A stretch of 15,289 nt of DNA from an uncultured Spirochaetaceae bacterium (lineage in GTDB: Bacteria > Spirochaetota > Spirochaetia > Treponematales > Treponemataceae): the NCBI GenBank assembly GCA_902773215.1, contig CACYDQ010000140.1, positions 1 through 15,289 on the forward strand, read 5' to 3'. This document shows positions 1-5,927 of the stretch, piece after piece (positions within the stretch are counted from its first letter, which is position 1; the number at the start of each line of letters is the position of its first letter). The notes under the pieces were generated by a model, which saw only the letters and a list, made by a program, of their open reading frames with translations, searched no databases and was not told where the DNA came from. The position numbers and the translations under genes are program-made.

Positions 1-586
1 CAAGAAGGGCTTGGGCAAGACTTCCGTGCTTGTCCAGTTCGGTATGGACATGCTCTTGGGCAGCAAGCAGCTTGTCCATGTGTCCTTTGACCAGAAGTCC
101 GGCAACGTCATCTCCTGGTACGACGGCATTTTCACCGAGGTCGCCAAGAAGAAGTCCCTCTCCAACGAGGCCGAGGTTAAGGATCAGATTATGCGCAACC
201 GCACGATCCTGAACTTCAACCAGGACAACTTCAACTTGGAGAAGGTCGTCAATACGCTCAATGCGCTCAAGGCCGGCGGAATTGACGTCGCCGGTGTCGT
301 GATCGACGGCGTTGACTTTGCCAAGGTGAGCGAGGAGGACTTCCAGTCCGTCGCCAACTACGCCAAGGCTACCAAGACGAGGGTCTGGGTCAGTGCGACG
401 GCTGAGAGCGACAAGCTGGAGGATTCCGCCCCCAAGAACATCCTGCCGTATTTTACGGCGGTCGTTCACTTGGTCTCCAAGAACTCCGTCACTCAGGTGG
501 AGCTTCTGAAGTTCGGTGACAAGAAGGACATCCCGACCAACTTGAAGCTGGATTCCAAGACTCTTCTGCTTACGCCGAACAAGTAA
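1..586 (+). CDS. P-loop ATPase-like protein, 5' end missing
   Basis: This is the C-terminal 194 residues of a protein whose start lies left of the window. The first visible residues read KKGLGKTS. The single base before them is c, so a preceding GGC (Gly) codon would complete a Walker A box (GxxxxGKT); that Gly is inference. About 95 residues later, VAGVVIDGVDF is a good Walker B strand (hydrophobic residues then D), and VWVSATAES follows about 30 residues on, where RecA-fold ATPases carry their next core strand. Together these suggest a compact RecA/RadA-like P-loop NTPase of roughly 200-240 residues. The partner and pathway are unknown. There is no signal peptide or membrane segment in the visible part. 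Codon use is strongly biased (lysine is nearly always AAG, Asn AAC, Phe TTC), which suggests high expression. The gene ends with TAA at 584-586 and is followed by a strong terminator, so it is the last gene of its transcript. I do not recognise a specific name. Confidence 0.8.
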   Translation, partial: KKGLGKTSVLVQFGMDMLLGSKQLVHVSFDQKSGNVISWYDGIFTEVAKKKSLSNEAEVKDQIMRNRTILNFNQDNFNLEKVVNTLNALKAGGIDVAGVVIDGVDFAKVSEEDFQSVANYAKATKTRVWVSATAESDKLEDSAPKNILPYFTAVVHLVSKNSVTQVELLKFGDKKDIPTNLKLDSKTLLLTPNK

Positions 587-610
587 GCCTGTCTTTCAGC
601 AGATAATAAG

Positions 611-642
611 GGCCGGTTCCTGTGCGGGACCGGCCTTTTTTT
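611..642 (+). terminator. Rho-independent terminator after the P-loop gene
   Basis: A 10-bp stem pairs 611-620 (GGCCGGTTCC) with 626-635 (GGGACCGGCC), with one T-G wobble and a 5-nt loop (TGTGC). It is followed directly by seven T (636-642). It lies 25 bases after the stop codon of the P-loop gene. This is a textbook intrinsic terminator and separates that gene from everything downstream. Confidence 0.93.
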
Positions 643-724
643 GTTCTGTCGAACAAAGCCCGCCCCTACTCAGCGCGCTACAATTCCTTGCGTACGACCG
701 TTTTGTGCTGCATAATTTTTTTTC

Positions 725-753
725 TTGCATTGTCGCAGGGGGTATAGTATAAT
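725..753 (+). promoter_or_regulatory. Sigma-70-type promoter candidate P1
   Basis: TTGCAT (725-730) and a perfect TATAAT (748-753) are separated by 17 bp, the optimal spacing for a housekeeping sigma factor. A T-rich tract (715-724) lies just upstream. The next gene in this direction is the leucine-rich-repeat gene at 1033. The match is good, but use is inferred from sequence alone. Confidence 0.65.
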
Positions 754-795
754 AGAAGAAGTAAGAGAACGAATGATGAACGGAAGCAGAAGGAA

Positions 796-834
796 GTGCA
801 AAAAGTACAAAAGTGCAAAAAGTGCAAAAAGTAC
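796..834 (+). repeat. Tandem short repeat, GTGCAAAAA / GTACAAAA
   Basis: Four adjacent units are present: GTGCAAAAA (796-804), GTACAAAA (805-812), GTGCAAAAA (813-821) and GTGCAAAAA (822-830), then a final GTAC (831-834). The outer AAGTAC (803-808) and GTACTT (831-836) are inverted copies. The array ends against the TTGACA hexamer of the second promoter, and lies just downstream of the first promoter's expected start, which is where an operator would sit. It could also be simple replication slippage. Confidence 0.7.
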
Positions 835-862
835 TTGACACGCAGGAACAAACTCTCATAAG
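835..862 (+). promoter_or_regulatory. Second promoter candidate P2 for the LRR gene
   Basis: A perfect TTGACA (835-840) is followed after 16 bp by CATAAG (857-862), a four-of-six match to TATAAT. The -35 is excellent and the -10 is mediocre, so strength is doubtful without an activator. The -35 directly abuts the tandem repeat at 796-834. Confidence 0.4.
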
Positions 863-980
863 CGAACAGGGGCATACTACGCCCAAGTCAGCCGCGCTCT
901 CCCCGGTGGCATAGCAAAACACTCTCGCACAGGACTATTTTTCTCACATACAAGCCAGACAGGGCTGCATCCCGCCGTCT

Positions 981-1007
981 CCGCCGGAACAAGCGGAATG
1001 CCGGCGG
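981..1007 (+). promoter_or_regulatory. Leader hairpin upstream of the LRR gene
   Basis: CCGCCGG (981-987) and CCGGCGG (1001-1007) are perfect 7-bp inverted copies around a 13-nt loop, ending 11 bases before the Shine-Dalgarno sequence. There is no T-run, so it is not a normal terminator. It could stabilise the mRNA or modulate translation. Confidence 0.4.
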
Positions 1008-1032
1008 ACAATAAGCGCAAGGAGCAATAAAT

Positions 1033-1853
1033 ATGTACAGGCCAGATTGGGACATCGATATCTATATGAATGACTATAACGGCAGTGCGCAGCATAAAGA
1101 GCTGATGGAAAAACTGCGGGAATTGCTCAGCAAGGTCTGGGAACTTGACTTTGAAAACCAAGGCGGCGGCGAACTGCATGCGTACGCGGGCGGACGAAGC
1201 CTTCAGTACGGGCTGATAGTCGGTTGGGATGACTTATTTCCCAAAAAGCATTCGTTCACGATAGAGGCCTCGGAGATAGTCGGCGGCGATGACGAATACG
1301 ATGAAGACGACGACGGGGACGGCAAGGGGACTACATCGGCGTGGTCAGCCGGAACGACGCAGAGGACTTCATCATAAAGCCGGACCCTGCCGAGGGAACG
1401 TTCGGCGGTCTCCGCATGGGCGGGGACATTACGGGGAAATACGTTGATGCTTACATCAAGAAAGGCAGGTACGTCGGGGCCGGGGAAATAATCAGCCCGG
1501 AGGAAGACCTTGAGCACGCGGTAGTCAGCAGCATCGTGCAGTGCGGGGACGGCGAGGATGACGAGGGTGACCTCTTCCGTTTCCGTCTGGGGGAAGCACT
1601 GCCGCCCGTGAGCGTCAGCATCCCCGAGGGCGTGACGGAAATCGGCGGGAGTGCGTTCCAGGGCTTCACGTCGCTCGCCTCTATCAGCATACCTGCCAGC
1701 GTGACGGAAATCGGCTGGAGTGCGTTCTCTGGCTGCGAGGCTCTTGCGGAAATCCACTATGCGGGCAGCAAGGAGCAGTGGTACGCCGTGCAGAAGGGCG
1801 AGGACTGGAACAAGGACGTTCCCGCCACGGACGTGCTCGTCCGCAAGGACTAG
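1033..1853 (+). pseudogene. BspA-like leucine-rich-repeat protein, frameshifted
   Basis: Two overlapping frames make one gene. The first starts at ATG 1033 after AAGGAG (1019-1024, 8-nt spacing) and encodes about 99 meaningful residues ending in an acidic tract (DDEYDEDDDGDGKG). It then runs into a meaningless tail that stops at 1377. Near 1326-1329 the sense passes into the next frame (DYIGVVSRNDAEDF...), which continues to TAG at 1851-1853. Restoring one G to the GGGG run (1326-1329) gives a continuous protein of 273 residues. The C-terminal third has two 23-residue LRR_5 units of the Treponema/BspA type (IPEGVTEIGGSAFQGFTSL, then IPASVTEIGWSAFSGCEAL), capped by a typical IHYAGSKEQWYAV end. 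No signal peptide is seen, unlike secreted BspA proteins, so the product would be cytoplasmic. The N-terminal domain is unrecognised. The alternatives to decay are a sequencing error in the G run or, less likely, programmed -1 slippage. Confidence 0.75.
1630..1727 (+). repeat. Near-identical LRR units, 69-bp period
   Basis: The 29 bases at 1630-1658 and 1699-1727 differ at one position and lie exactly 69 bp (23 codons) apart. They encode the GVTEIGxSAF / SVTEIGxSAF core of two consecutive leucine-rich repeats. Such DNA identity points to recent duplication or gene conversion between units. Confidence 0.85.
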
Positions 1854-1877
1854 GCAGTCGCGGGGCGCATGCAGCCT

Positions 1878-1908
1878 CCGTGGGGGTCTGTGTTGCGTGG
1901 ACCCACGG
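1878..1908. terminator. Possible bidirectional terminator between convergent genes
   Basis: CCGTGGG (1878-1884) pairs with CCCACGG (1902-1908). It lies in the 91-base gap between the converging ends of the LRR gene and the Rpn gene. There is no T-run on either side, so this would be a weak or Rho-assisted terminator. Confidence 0.4.
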
Positions 1909-1944
1909 ACTGGGCTGGCGGAAATCTGCCCCGGTCGGCGCGGT

Positions 1945-3015
1945 CTAGCGGGCTGCCGCCAGCTCCTCGCCCAGGCGGGCCACGTCCGCAAGGGAAAGAC
2001 CGGTTACCTGCGCTATCTGCTCATGGGTTCCAAGCCCCATCGTCAGCATGTTCCGGGCGTCCTCCTTCTTGCCAAGCTCGATACCTTCTTCCATGCCTTC
2101 TCGCCGCCTGTTGCGGTCGTATTCCTCTTGGTCAAATTCCGTCAAGCTCATGTTCATCACCTCCATCTTCTGTGATTTGAAGAAGCCGTCAAGGTAGTTT
2201 TCCTTTATGGCGTAGTCGACGGCTTCTCCGACAGCGGCTTTTTTCGGCATCCCTGTCTTCAGGTTGTTTTTTACGCGATCCACGTAACTGCAATAATCAT
2301 ACAACGCCTTGCACTTTTTCAGCAAGCCCTCGTTGTGCTTTCCGCCGATGTTTATCACTTTCGCCGTCCACTCAAATCCCTTCCCGCTGCCAGCAGGCAC
2401 AAAGGCGTCGGAGAGCCGCTGCTCAGACACGTCAGGAAGCTCCCTGTCGCCATTGTAGAAGACGACGAAGCTGGGGGAAGGAATCTTCACGAGCTTTGAG
2501 CCGAAGAGGTCCAGCCCCCGGGCGGAGAGATTCATTTGATACAACTGCGCGAAGTACATGAGACCGCGCAAGGGCATGTTCGGGTTGAACGTCGATTGTT
2601 GTTCATATAGGTTCATCTGACTGCCTCCGTGAGTTTCCGCATAGCGGAAACTCATAAGCTTCCCGTAGGGAAGCGGGTTCATCTGGCTGCCTATGAGGAA
2701 TGAGATATCGTTCTTCATCGTGACGTAAATCACATTCTCTATCGTCGTCAGCTTGAGCTTGTTCGGGTCAGTGTACGCCGTGCCGTTCAGGGCATTGTAG
2801 AGGTCAAGCCGCCAGCGTTTGCTTTCCTCCGTCGTATCACCGAAAATCTTTTTGAACAGCCTGTCCTTGTACTCTCGGACAGGCAAGGGGGAATCCTGAT
2901 GTATCACGATTGCTGGCCGGGCAAGGCTCCCGGACCGGGGCGGATTGGGCGGTGCGGCATCCGGCTGGGCAGGGAGGGGCTGGGCAGACTGCCCCAGAAT
3001 CTCTTCTTCTTTCAT
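1945..3015 (-). CDS. Rpn family recombination-promoting nuclease / putative transposase
   Basis: The product is 356 residues, starting at ATG 3015. This start has AAGGAG (3022-3027) six bases upstream and is preferred over an in-frame ATG 25 codons earlier that would lie in the palindrome-rich spacer. Residues 11-35 are Pro/Ala-rich linker. The PD-(D/E)XK nuclease core follows: YKDRLFKKIFG (49-59), NDISFLIG with the likely catalytic Asp103, and NLYEQQS with the Glu138-x-Gln140 pair, then the family's MPLRGLMYFAQLYQ helix (147-160). The C-terminus has the usual RxxGMEEGIELGKKEDARNM hinge and a short helix-turn-helix-like segment (GTHEQIAQVTGLSLADVARL, 329-348). Rpn proteins cleave DNA and are linked in E. 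coli to RecA-independent recombination; they are abundant in treponemes and are not true transposases. A 22-residue insertion (about 109-130) separates Asp103 from Glu138; whether the enzyme remains active is uncertain. It stands alone on the minus strand, convergent with the LRR gene. Confidence 0.9.
   Translation of the reverse strand: MKEEEILGQSAQPLPAQPDAAPPNPPRSGSLARPAIVIHQDSPLPVREYKDRLFKKIFGDTTEESKRWRLDLYNALNGTAYTDPNKLKLTTIENVIYVTMKNDISFLIGSQMNPLPYGKLMSFRYAETHGGSQMNLYEQQSTFNPNMPLRGLMYFAQLYQMNLSARGLDLFGSKLVKIPSPSFVVFYNGDRELPDVSEQRLSDAFVPAGSGKGFEWTAKVINIGGKHNEGLLKKCKALYDYCSYVDRVKNNLKTGMPKKAAVGEAVDYAIKENYLDGFFKSQKMEVMNMSLTEFDQEEYDRNRRREGMEEGIELGKKEDARNMLTMGLGTHEQIAQVTGLSLADVARLGEELAAAR
2610..2692 (-). 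mobile_element. 66-bp palindromic element inserted in frame in the Rpn gene
   Basis: GGTTCATCTGACTGCCT (2610-2626) recurs as GGTTCATCTGGCTGCCT (2676-2692), 16 of 17 bases identical and 66 bp apart. Between the copies lie two perfect hairpins: GAGTTTCCGC-ATA-GCGGAAACTC (2631-2653) and GCTTCCC-GTA-GGGAAGC (2658-2674). In the protein this gives GSQMN twice, at residues 109-113 and 131-135, with a palindrome-encoded stretch between. Deleting 66 bp would restore a normal Rpn spacing from Asp103 to Glu138. The arrangement resembles the in-frame palindromic elements of Rickettsia genes. Calling it mobile is inference; an internal duplication is the alternative. Confidence 0.6.
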
Positions 3016-3058
3016 ACGCTGCTCCTTACATATAGTTTTTGTTTGAGCCACAGGTGAA

Positions 3059-3096
3059 TTCCCGTGGTGCGGAAGGCATCTGACTCCCAACGGGAA
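3059..3096. repeat. Inverted repeat TTCCCGT / ACGGGAA
   Basis: TTCCCGT (3059-3065) and ACGGGAA (3090-3096) are perfect inverted copies 24 bp apart. The inner part also holds TCCC-AAC-GGGA (3085-3095). Read on the minus strand it contains GGGAGTCAGATG, which matches 11 of 12 bases of the GGCAGTCAGATG flank of the insertion in the Rpn gene. Confidence 0.55.
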
Positions 3097-3118
3097 GCCG
3101 GGGATGCGCCACGCTTGT

Positions 3119-3134
3119 CTTCCCGCAAGGGAAG
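3119..3134. repeat. Short hairpin CTTCCC-GCAA-GGGAAG
   Basis: A perfect 6-bp stem is closed by a GCAA (GNRA-type) tetraloop. It is nearly the same hairpin as GCTTCCC-GTA-GGGAAGC inside the Rpn gene, which suggests both belong to one family of dispersed palindromes. Confidence 0.6.
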
Positions 3135-3267
3135 CAGGGCCGCTTATGGCGCTCTCCTATATGTATTGTCCATGAAAGACAAAAAACGAAACTTCGCGGG
3201 CATAAAAAAGTGTTTTTTTGAATTTTTGAGGTTCTTTGGCTACGAATCGCGAAGTATATCTTGCACG

Positions 3268-3291
3268 CGCCTTCCTGCACGCAGGAAGGCG
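3268..3291. repeat. Perfect 11-bp hairpin upstream of lepA
   Basis: CGCCTTCCTGC (3268-3278) and GCAGGAAGGCG (3281-3291) are exact inverted copies with only two bases between them. There is no following T-run. It could be part of a palindromic repeat family, a protein-binding site, or a Rho-dependent termination or attenuation site ahead of lepA. Confidence 0.65.
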
Positions 3292-3324
3292 TCAGCTTCC
3301 GGGGTGGCTAGATTTTTTCCGTGA

Positions 3325-3360
3325 AATCCTGTACCTTATACGAATCCCGGAATAAGGATT
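3325..3360 (+). promoter_or_regulatory. lepA Shine-Dalgarno within a possible pairing switch
   Basis: The ribosome site AAGGA (3354-3358) lies six bases before the lepA ATG. It can pair with CCTTAT (3334-3339 with ATAAGG 3352-3357) or with AATCCT (3325-3330 with AGGATT 3355-3360). The two pairings exclude each other and both would hide the site. The stems are only 6 bp, so this may be chance. Confidence 0.35.
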
Positions 3361-3364
3361 CTAT

Positions 3365-5173
3365 ATGACCGAACTGAAATACAAGCGGAACTTCTGCATT
3401 ACCGCCCACATTGACCACGGCAAGTCCACGCTCGCCGACCGCCTGATTCAGAAGGCGCGGATTATCGACGACCGTCAGATGAAGGACCAGATACTTGACA
3501 GCATGGACATTGAGCGGGAGCGGGGCATCACGATAAAGAGCCAGGCCGTCACGATTCCCTACCATGCCAAGGACGGGCACGACTACGAGCTGAACTTCGT
3601 CGACACGCCCGGCCACGTTGACTTTTCCTACGAGGTCAGCCGCGCCATCGCTTCCTGCGAGGGGGCACTCCTGCTGATTGACGCGACCCAGGGGGTGGAA
3701 AGCCAGACCGTCAGCAACATGTACCTGGCACTGGAGCAGGATCTGACGATCGTGCCGGTCATAAACAAGATAGATTTGGCGAGCGCGGACGTTGAGTCTG
3801 TCAAAAAGCAGATAGACCACGACCTGGGGCTGGATGCCGCCGATGCCGTGCTGGTCAGCGCGAAGACGGGGCAGGGTGTGGACGAGCTTTTGGAGGCAAT
3901 CGTCCAGAAGTTCCCGCCGCCACAGGGTGATGCCGAAGCTCCTCTGCAGGCCCTGATTTTTGACTGTCACTACGATGAGTACCGGGGCGTCGTCGTCCAC
4001 ATCCGCGTCATGCAGGGCCGTGTCAAGGAAGGCGACGTCATCCGCCTGATGGGGCGCAATGCCGACTACAAGGCCGAGCAGATCGGCGTGTTCAAGATAA
4101 AGTACGAGCAGACCGGCGTGCTTGAGGCGGGCGACGTGGGTTACATCATCGCGGGCATGAAGACGATCAGCGAAGTCCGCGTCGGCGACACGATCACCAA
4201 CGCCGCGAACCCTGCCCCGGAGCCCCTTGCGGGCTTCAAGGAGGTCAAGCCCGTCGTATTCTCTTCCATATATCCCATAGATTCCAACGACTACGAGGAG
4301 CTCAAGGAGAGCATGGAAAAGCTCAAGCTCAACGATGCCTCTCTCGTCTGGGAAAAGGACAATTCCCTTGCCTTGGGCAACGGCTTCCGCTGCGGCTTTC
4401 TGGGCCTGCTCCATCTGGAGATAATACAGGAGCGGCTTGAGAGGGACTTTGATCAGGCGGTCATATTCACCGCCCCGTCCGTCCGCTACCGGCTCAAGGT
4501 TCCCGGCAAGGACTGGTTCTTCTGCGACAACCCGGCGGATTTCCCCGACGGTAAGATTGAGGCCGCCGAGGAGCCCTACATCGACGCGAGCATCATCACT
4601 CCCTCCGAATACCTCGGTTCGATCATGGAACTCTGCCGGATGAAGCGGGGCAATCAGAAGAACATGCAGTACCTGGATGAGAAGCGGGTGGAGCTTACCT
4701 ATGACATGCCTTTGTCAGAGGTTTTGTTCGACTTCTACGACAAGCTCAAGTCCTTCAGCCGGGGCTACGCGAGCTTTGACTACGAGCTGACCGATTACCG
4801 GCCGACCGACCTCGTGAAGGTGGACATCCTCATAAACGGTAAGCCCGTCGATGCGATGGCGGCCCTGTGCTACCGTCCGTCCGCCGTTGCCCGCGCCAAG
4901 ACGGTCTGCGAGCGGCTCAAGGGCGAGATTGCCCGTCAGCAGTTCAAGATTGCCATTCAGGGGGCGATCGGCGGCCAGATTATAGCCCGCGAGACGGTGA
5001 ACCCCGTGCGCAAGGACGTGCTTGCCAAGTGCTACGGCGGTGACGTGACGCGAAAGCGCAAGCTGCTCGAAAAACAGAAGGCGGGTAAGAAGCGCATGTT
5101 CCTTGCGGGCGAGGTGGAGCTGCCCCAGTCCGCCTTCCTTGCGGTCCTTCGCGAGCGGGAGGACGACAACTGA
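3365..5173 (+). CDS. lepA: Elongation factor 4 (LepA), translational GTPase
   Basis: The 602-residue product is full length for the family. EF4/LepA is a ribosome-binding GTPase that acts on elongating or initiating ribosomes and becomes important under ionic, temperature or similar stress. All G motifs are intact: G1 AHIDHGKST (14-22), G2 GITI (54-57), G3 DTPGHVDF (80-87), G4 NKID (134-137), G5 SAK (165-167). A beta-barrel domain II and the EF-G-like domains follow. The LepA-specific C-terminal domain ends in the diagnostic basic stretch GGDVTRKRKLLEKQKAGKKR, which contacts the tRNA/peptidyl-transferase region. The ATG at 3365 is preceded by AAGGA at six bases. The stop codon abuts the start of the HAD gene, so the two are probably cotranscribed. 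It is the best-conserved gene of the window and its placement looks chromosomal. Confidence 0.98.
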   Translation: MTELKYKRNFCITAHIDHGKSTLADRLIQKARIIDDRQMKDQILDSMDIERERGITIKSQAVTIPYHAKDGHDYELNFVDTPGHVDFSYEVSRAIASCEGALLLIDATQGVESQTVSNMYLALEQDLTIVPVINKIDLASADVESVKKQIDHDLGLDAADAVLVSAKTGQGVDELLEAIVQKFPPPQGDAEAPLQALIFDCHYDEYRGVVVHIRVMQGRVKEGDVIRLMGRNADYKAEQIGVFKIKYEQTGVLEAGDVGYIIAGMKTISEVRVGDTITNAANPAPEPLAGFKEVKPVVFSSIYPIDSNDYEELKESMEKLKLNDASLVWEKDNSLALGNGFRCGFLGLLHLEIIQERLERDFDQAVIFTAPSVRYRLKVPGKDWFFCDNPADFPDGKIEAAEEPYIDASIITPSEYLGSIMELCRMKRGNQKNMQYLDEKRVELTYDMPLSEVLFDFYDKLKSFSRGYASFDYELTDYRPTDLVKVDILINGKPVDAMAALCYRPSAVARAKTVCERLKGEIARQQFKIAIQGAIGGQIIARETVNPVRKDVLAKCYGGDVTRKRKLLEKQKAGKKRMFLAGEVELPQSAFLAVLREREDDN

Positions 5174-5845
5174 ATGTACGCAGGCATTAAGGCGGTGGCG
5201 TTTGACATTGACGGGACCCTCTACCCATCTTGGCGGCTCTATATACGGATAGCCTTCTATTTTGTGCGCCACCTGCGCTTCTTCCTCAAGTACAACAAGG
5301 TCCGCAAGATCCTGCACCAGACCGCCCCCCTGCCGGATTTCTTTGAGTACCAGGCCCGGCTTTTGGCCAAGGAGCTGGATTGCGAGAGCGATTATGCCAA
5401 GCTCCTCATAAATGAGGTCTGCTACGAGGGGCTCAAGCCCTACTTCTTCAAGATAAAGACTTTCCCCGACGTGTACCAGACCCTCGTCGCCTTCAAGTCC
5501 GCCGGGCTTAAAATCGGGATTATGTCGGACTTCCCGCCGGAGCAGAAGGGCCGGCTCTGGGGCCTTCGCACTCTCTGCGACGTGTGCATCGGCAGCGAGG
5601 AATCCGGCGCGCTCAAGCCTTCCGTCTATCCTTTCGGAATACTCGCCAAGAAGCTGGGGCTTGCCCCGGCGGAAATCCTCTATGTGGGCAACAGCATCAA
5701 GTACGACGTGCGGGGGGCCAAGGGCTACGGCATGAAGACCGCCTACCTGATGCAGGGCTTCAGGAAGCTTCTGGGGATAAAGTGCCCGGAGGCGGACATC
5801 TCCTTCTCCAGCTACCGGCAGCTGAAAAATATTGTTTTAAACTAG
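5174..5845 (+). CDS. HAD superfamily hydrolase (probable phosphatase)
   Basis: The 223-residue product is a soluble haloacid-dehalogenase-fold enzyme. Motif I is AFDIDGT with the nucleophile Asp11 and acid Asp13. Motif II is Ser118 in GIMSD, motif III Lys148 in GALKPS, and motif IV is VGNSIKYDVRGAK (172-183). In motif IV an Asn replaces the more usual Asp after Gly, and Asp178 remains to bind Mg2+. A helical cap lies between residues 20 and 95. This pattern fits small-molecule phosphatases such as nucleotide or phosphoglycolate phosphatases, but the substrate cannot be told from sequence. ATG 5174 follows the lepA stop with no gap; a GGGAGGA sequence (5157-5163) inside lepA can serve as ribosome site, so translation is probably coupled. 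It ends with TAG inside the first copy of an 11-bp tandem repeat. Confidence 0.92.
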   Translation: MYAGIKAVAFDIDGTLYPSWRLYIRIAFYFVRHLRFFLKYNKVRKILHQTAPLPDFFEYQARLLAKELDCESDYAKLLINEVCYEGLKPYFFKIKTFPDVYQTLVAFKSAGLKIGIMSDFPPEQKGRLWGLRTLCDVCIGSEESGALKPSVYPFGILAKKLGLAPAEILYVGNSIKYDVRGAKGYGMKTAYLMQGFRKLLGIKCPEADISFSSYRQLKNIVLN

Positions 5846-5861
5846 CAAAAAACTAGCAAAA
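5840..5861 (+). repeat. Perfect 11-bp tandem repeat AACTAGCAAAA
   Basis: AACTAGCAAAA occurs at 5840-5850 and again at 5851-5861 with no change. The first copy supplies the stop codon of the HAD gene. The A-rich result lies just upstream of two -10 boxes and may act as an UP-like or curved element. Confidence 0.85.
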
Positions 5862-5873
5862 AAAGCTCAAGTA

Positions 5874-5901
5874 TGCTATAATTTAGTGCTAATGCTATAA
5901 T
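5874..5901 (+). promoter_or_regulatory. Two identical extended -10 promoters in tandem
   Basis: TGCTATAAT occurs at 5874-5882 and 5893-5901, 19 bp apart. Each is a perfect TATAAT preceded by TGn, the extended -10 form that needs little or no -35. I found no good -35 for either copy. The small palindrome TTAGTGCTAA (5883-5892) lies between them. Transcripts would start near 5889 and 5908, giving very short leaders of about 20-40 nt for the giant gene at 5928. Confidence 0.65.
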
Positions 5902-5927
5902 GCGAAGTTAGTGGGTGGGGATAAAAA

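Larger units (their letters stand above)
643..1032. other. 390-base intergenic region with promoters, repeats and a leader hairpin
   Basis: No credible gene is present on either strand. The short minus-strand frames here are low-complexity Phe/Leu/Ser strings without a ribosome site. The region holds two candidate promoters (725-753 and 835-862), a tandem 9-nt repeat (796-834), a 7-bp inverted repeat with a 13-nt loop (981-1007) and a Shine-Dalgarno sequence (1019-1024) for the gene at 1033. The leader from the first promoter would be about 270 nt, which leaves room for a structured 5' UTR. I recognised no known riboswitch in it. Confidence 0.75.
3016..3364. other. Palindrome-rich intergenic region between the Rpn gene and lepA
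   Basis: This 349-base region between divergent genes contains no convincing coding sequence. It holds at least three hairpin-forming repeats (3059-3096, 3119-3134, 3268-3291), an A/T-rich middle (3179-3228), and the leader of lepA. The lepA promoter is not obvious: TTGAAT (3218-3223) with TACGAA (3241-3246) at 17 bp is the best match I found and is weak. No confident promoter was found for the minus-strand Rpn gene. Confidence 0.65.

Noticed and set aside
678..875. A small Leu/Phe-rich minus-strand frame that could be a membrane peptide
   Set aside because: No ribosome site, low complexity, and it overlaps the promoter and tandem repeat of the plus-strand gene.
1320..1335. Programmed -1 frameshifting in the LRR gene
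   Set aside because: No canonical X XXY YYZ slippery heptamer is present and no clear downstream stimulatory structure was seen; simple loss of one G is more likely.
1203..1991. A 262-codon minus-strand frame over the LRR gene
   Set aside because: It is Arg/Ala-rich and antisense to recognisable LRR units, with no ribosome site; the plus-strand reading is supported by motifs.
2610..2692. A link between the 66-bp Rpn insertion and the 66-bp repeats of the coiled-coil gene
   Set aside because: Only the length agrees; the sequences are unrelated and the Rpn insertion is palindromic rather than hendecad.
3026..3280. An 84-codon minus-strand frame upstream of the Rpn gene
   Set aside because: It is made of the palindromic repeats and low-complexity sequence; it is better read as intergenic repeat translated by chance, though its GSQM word helped to link it to the Rpn insertion.
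3308..4414. A 368-codon minus-strand frame opposite lepA
   Set aside because: lepA is certain on the plus strand and full length; the antisense product matches nothing and is explained by codon bias.
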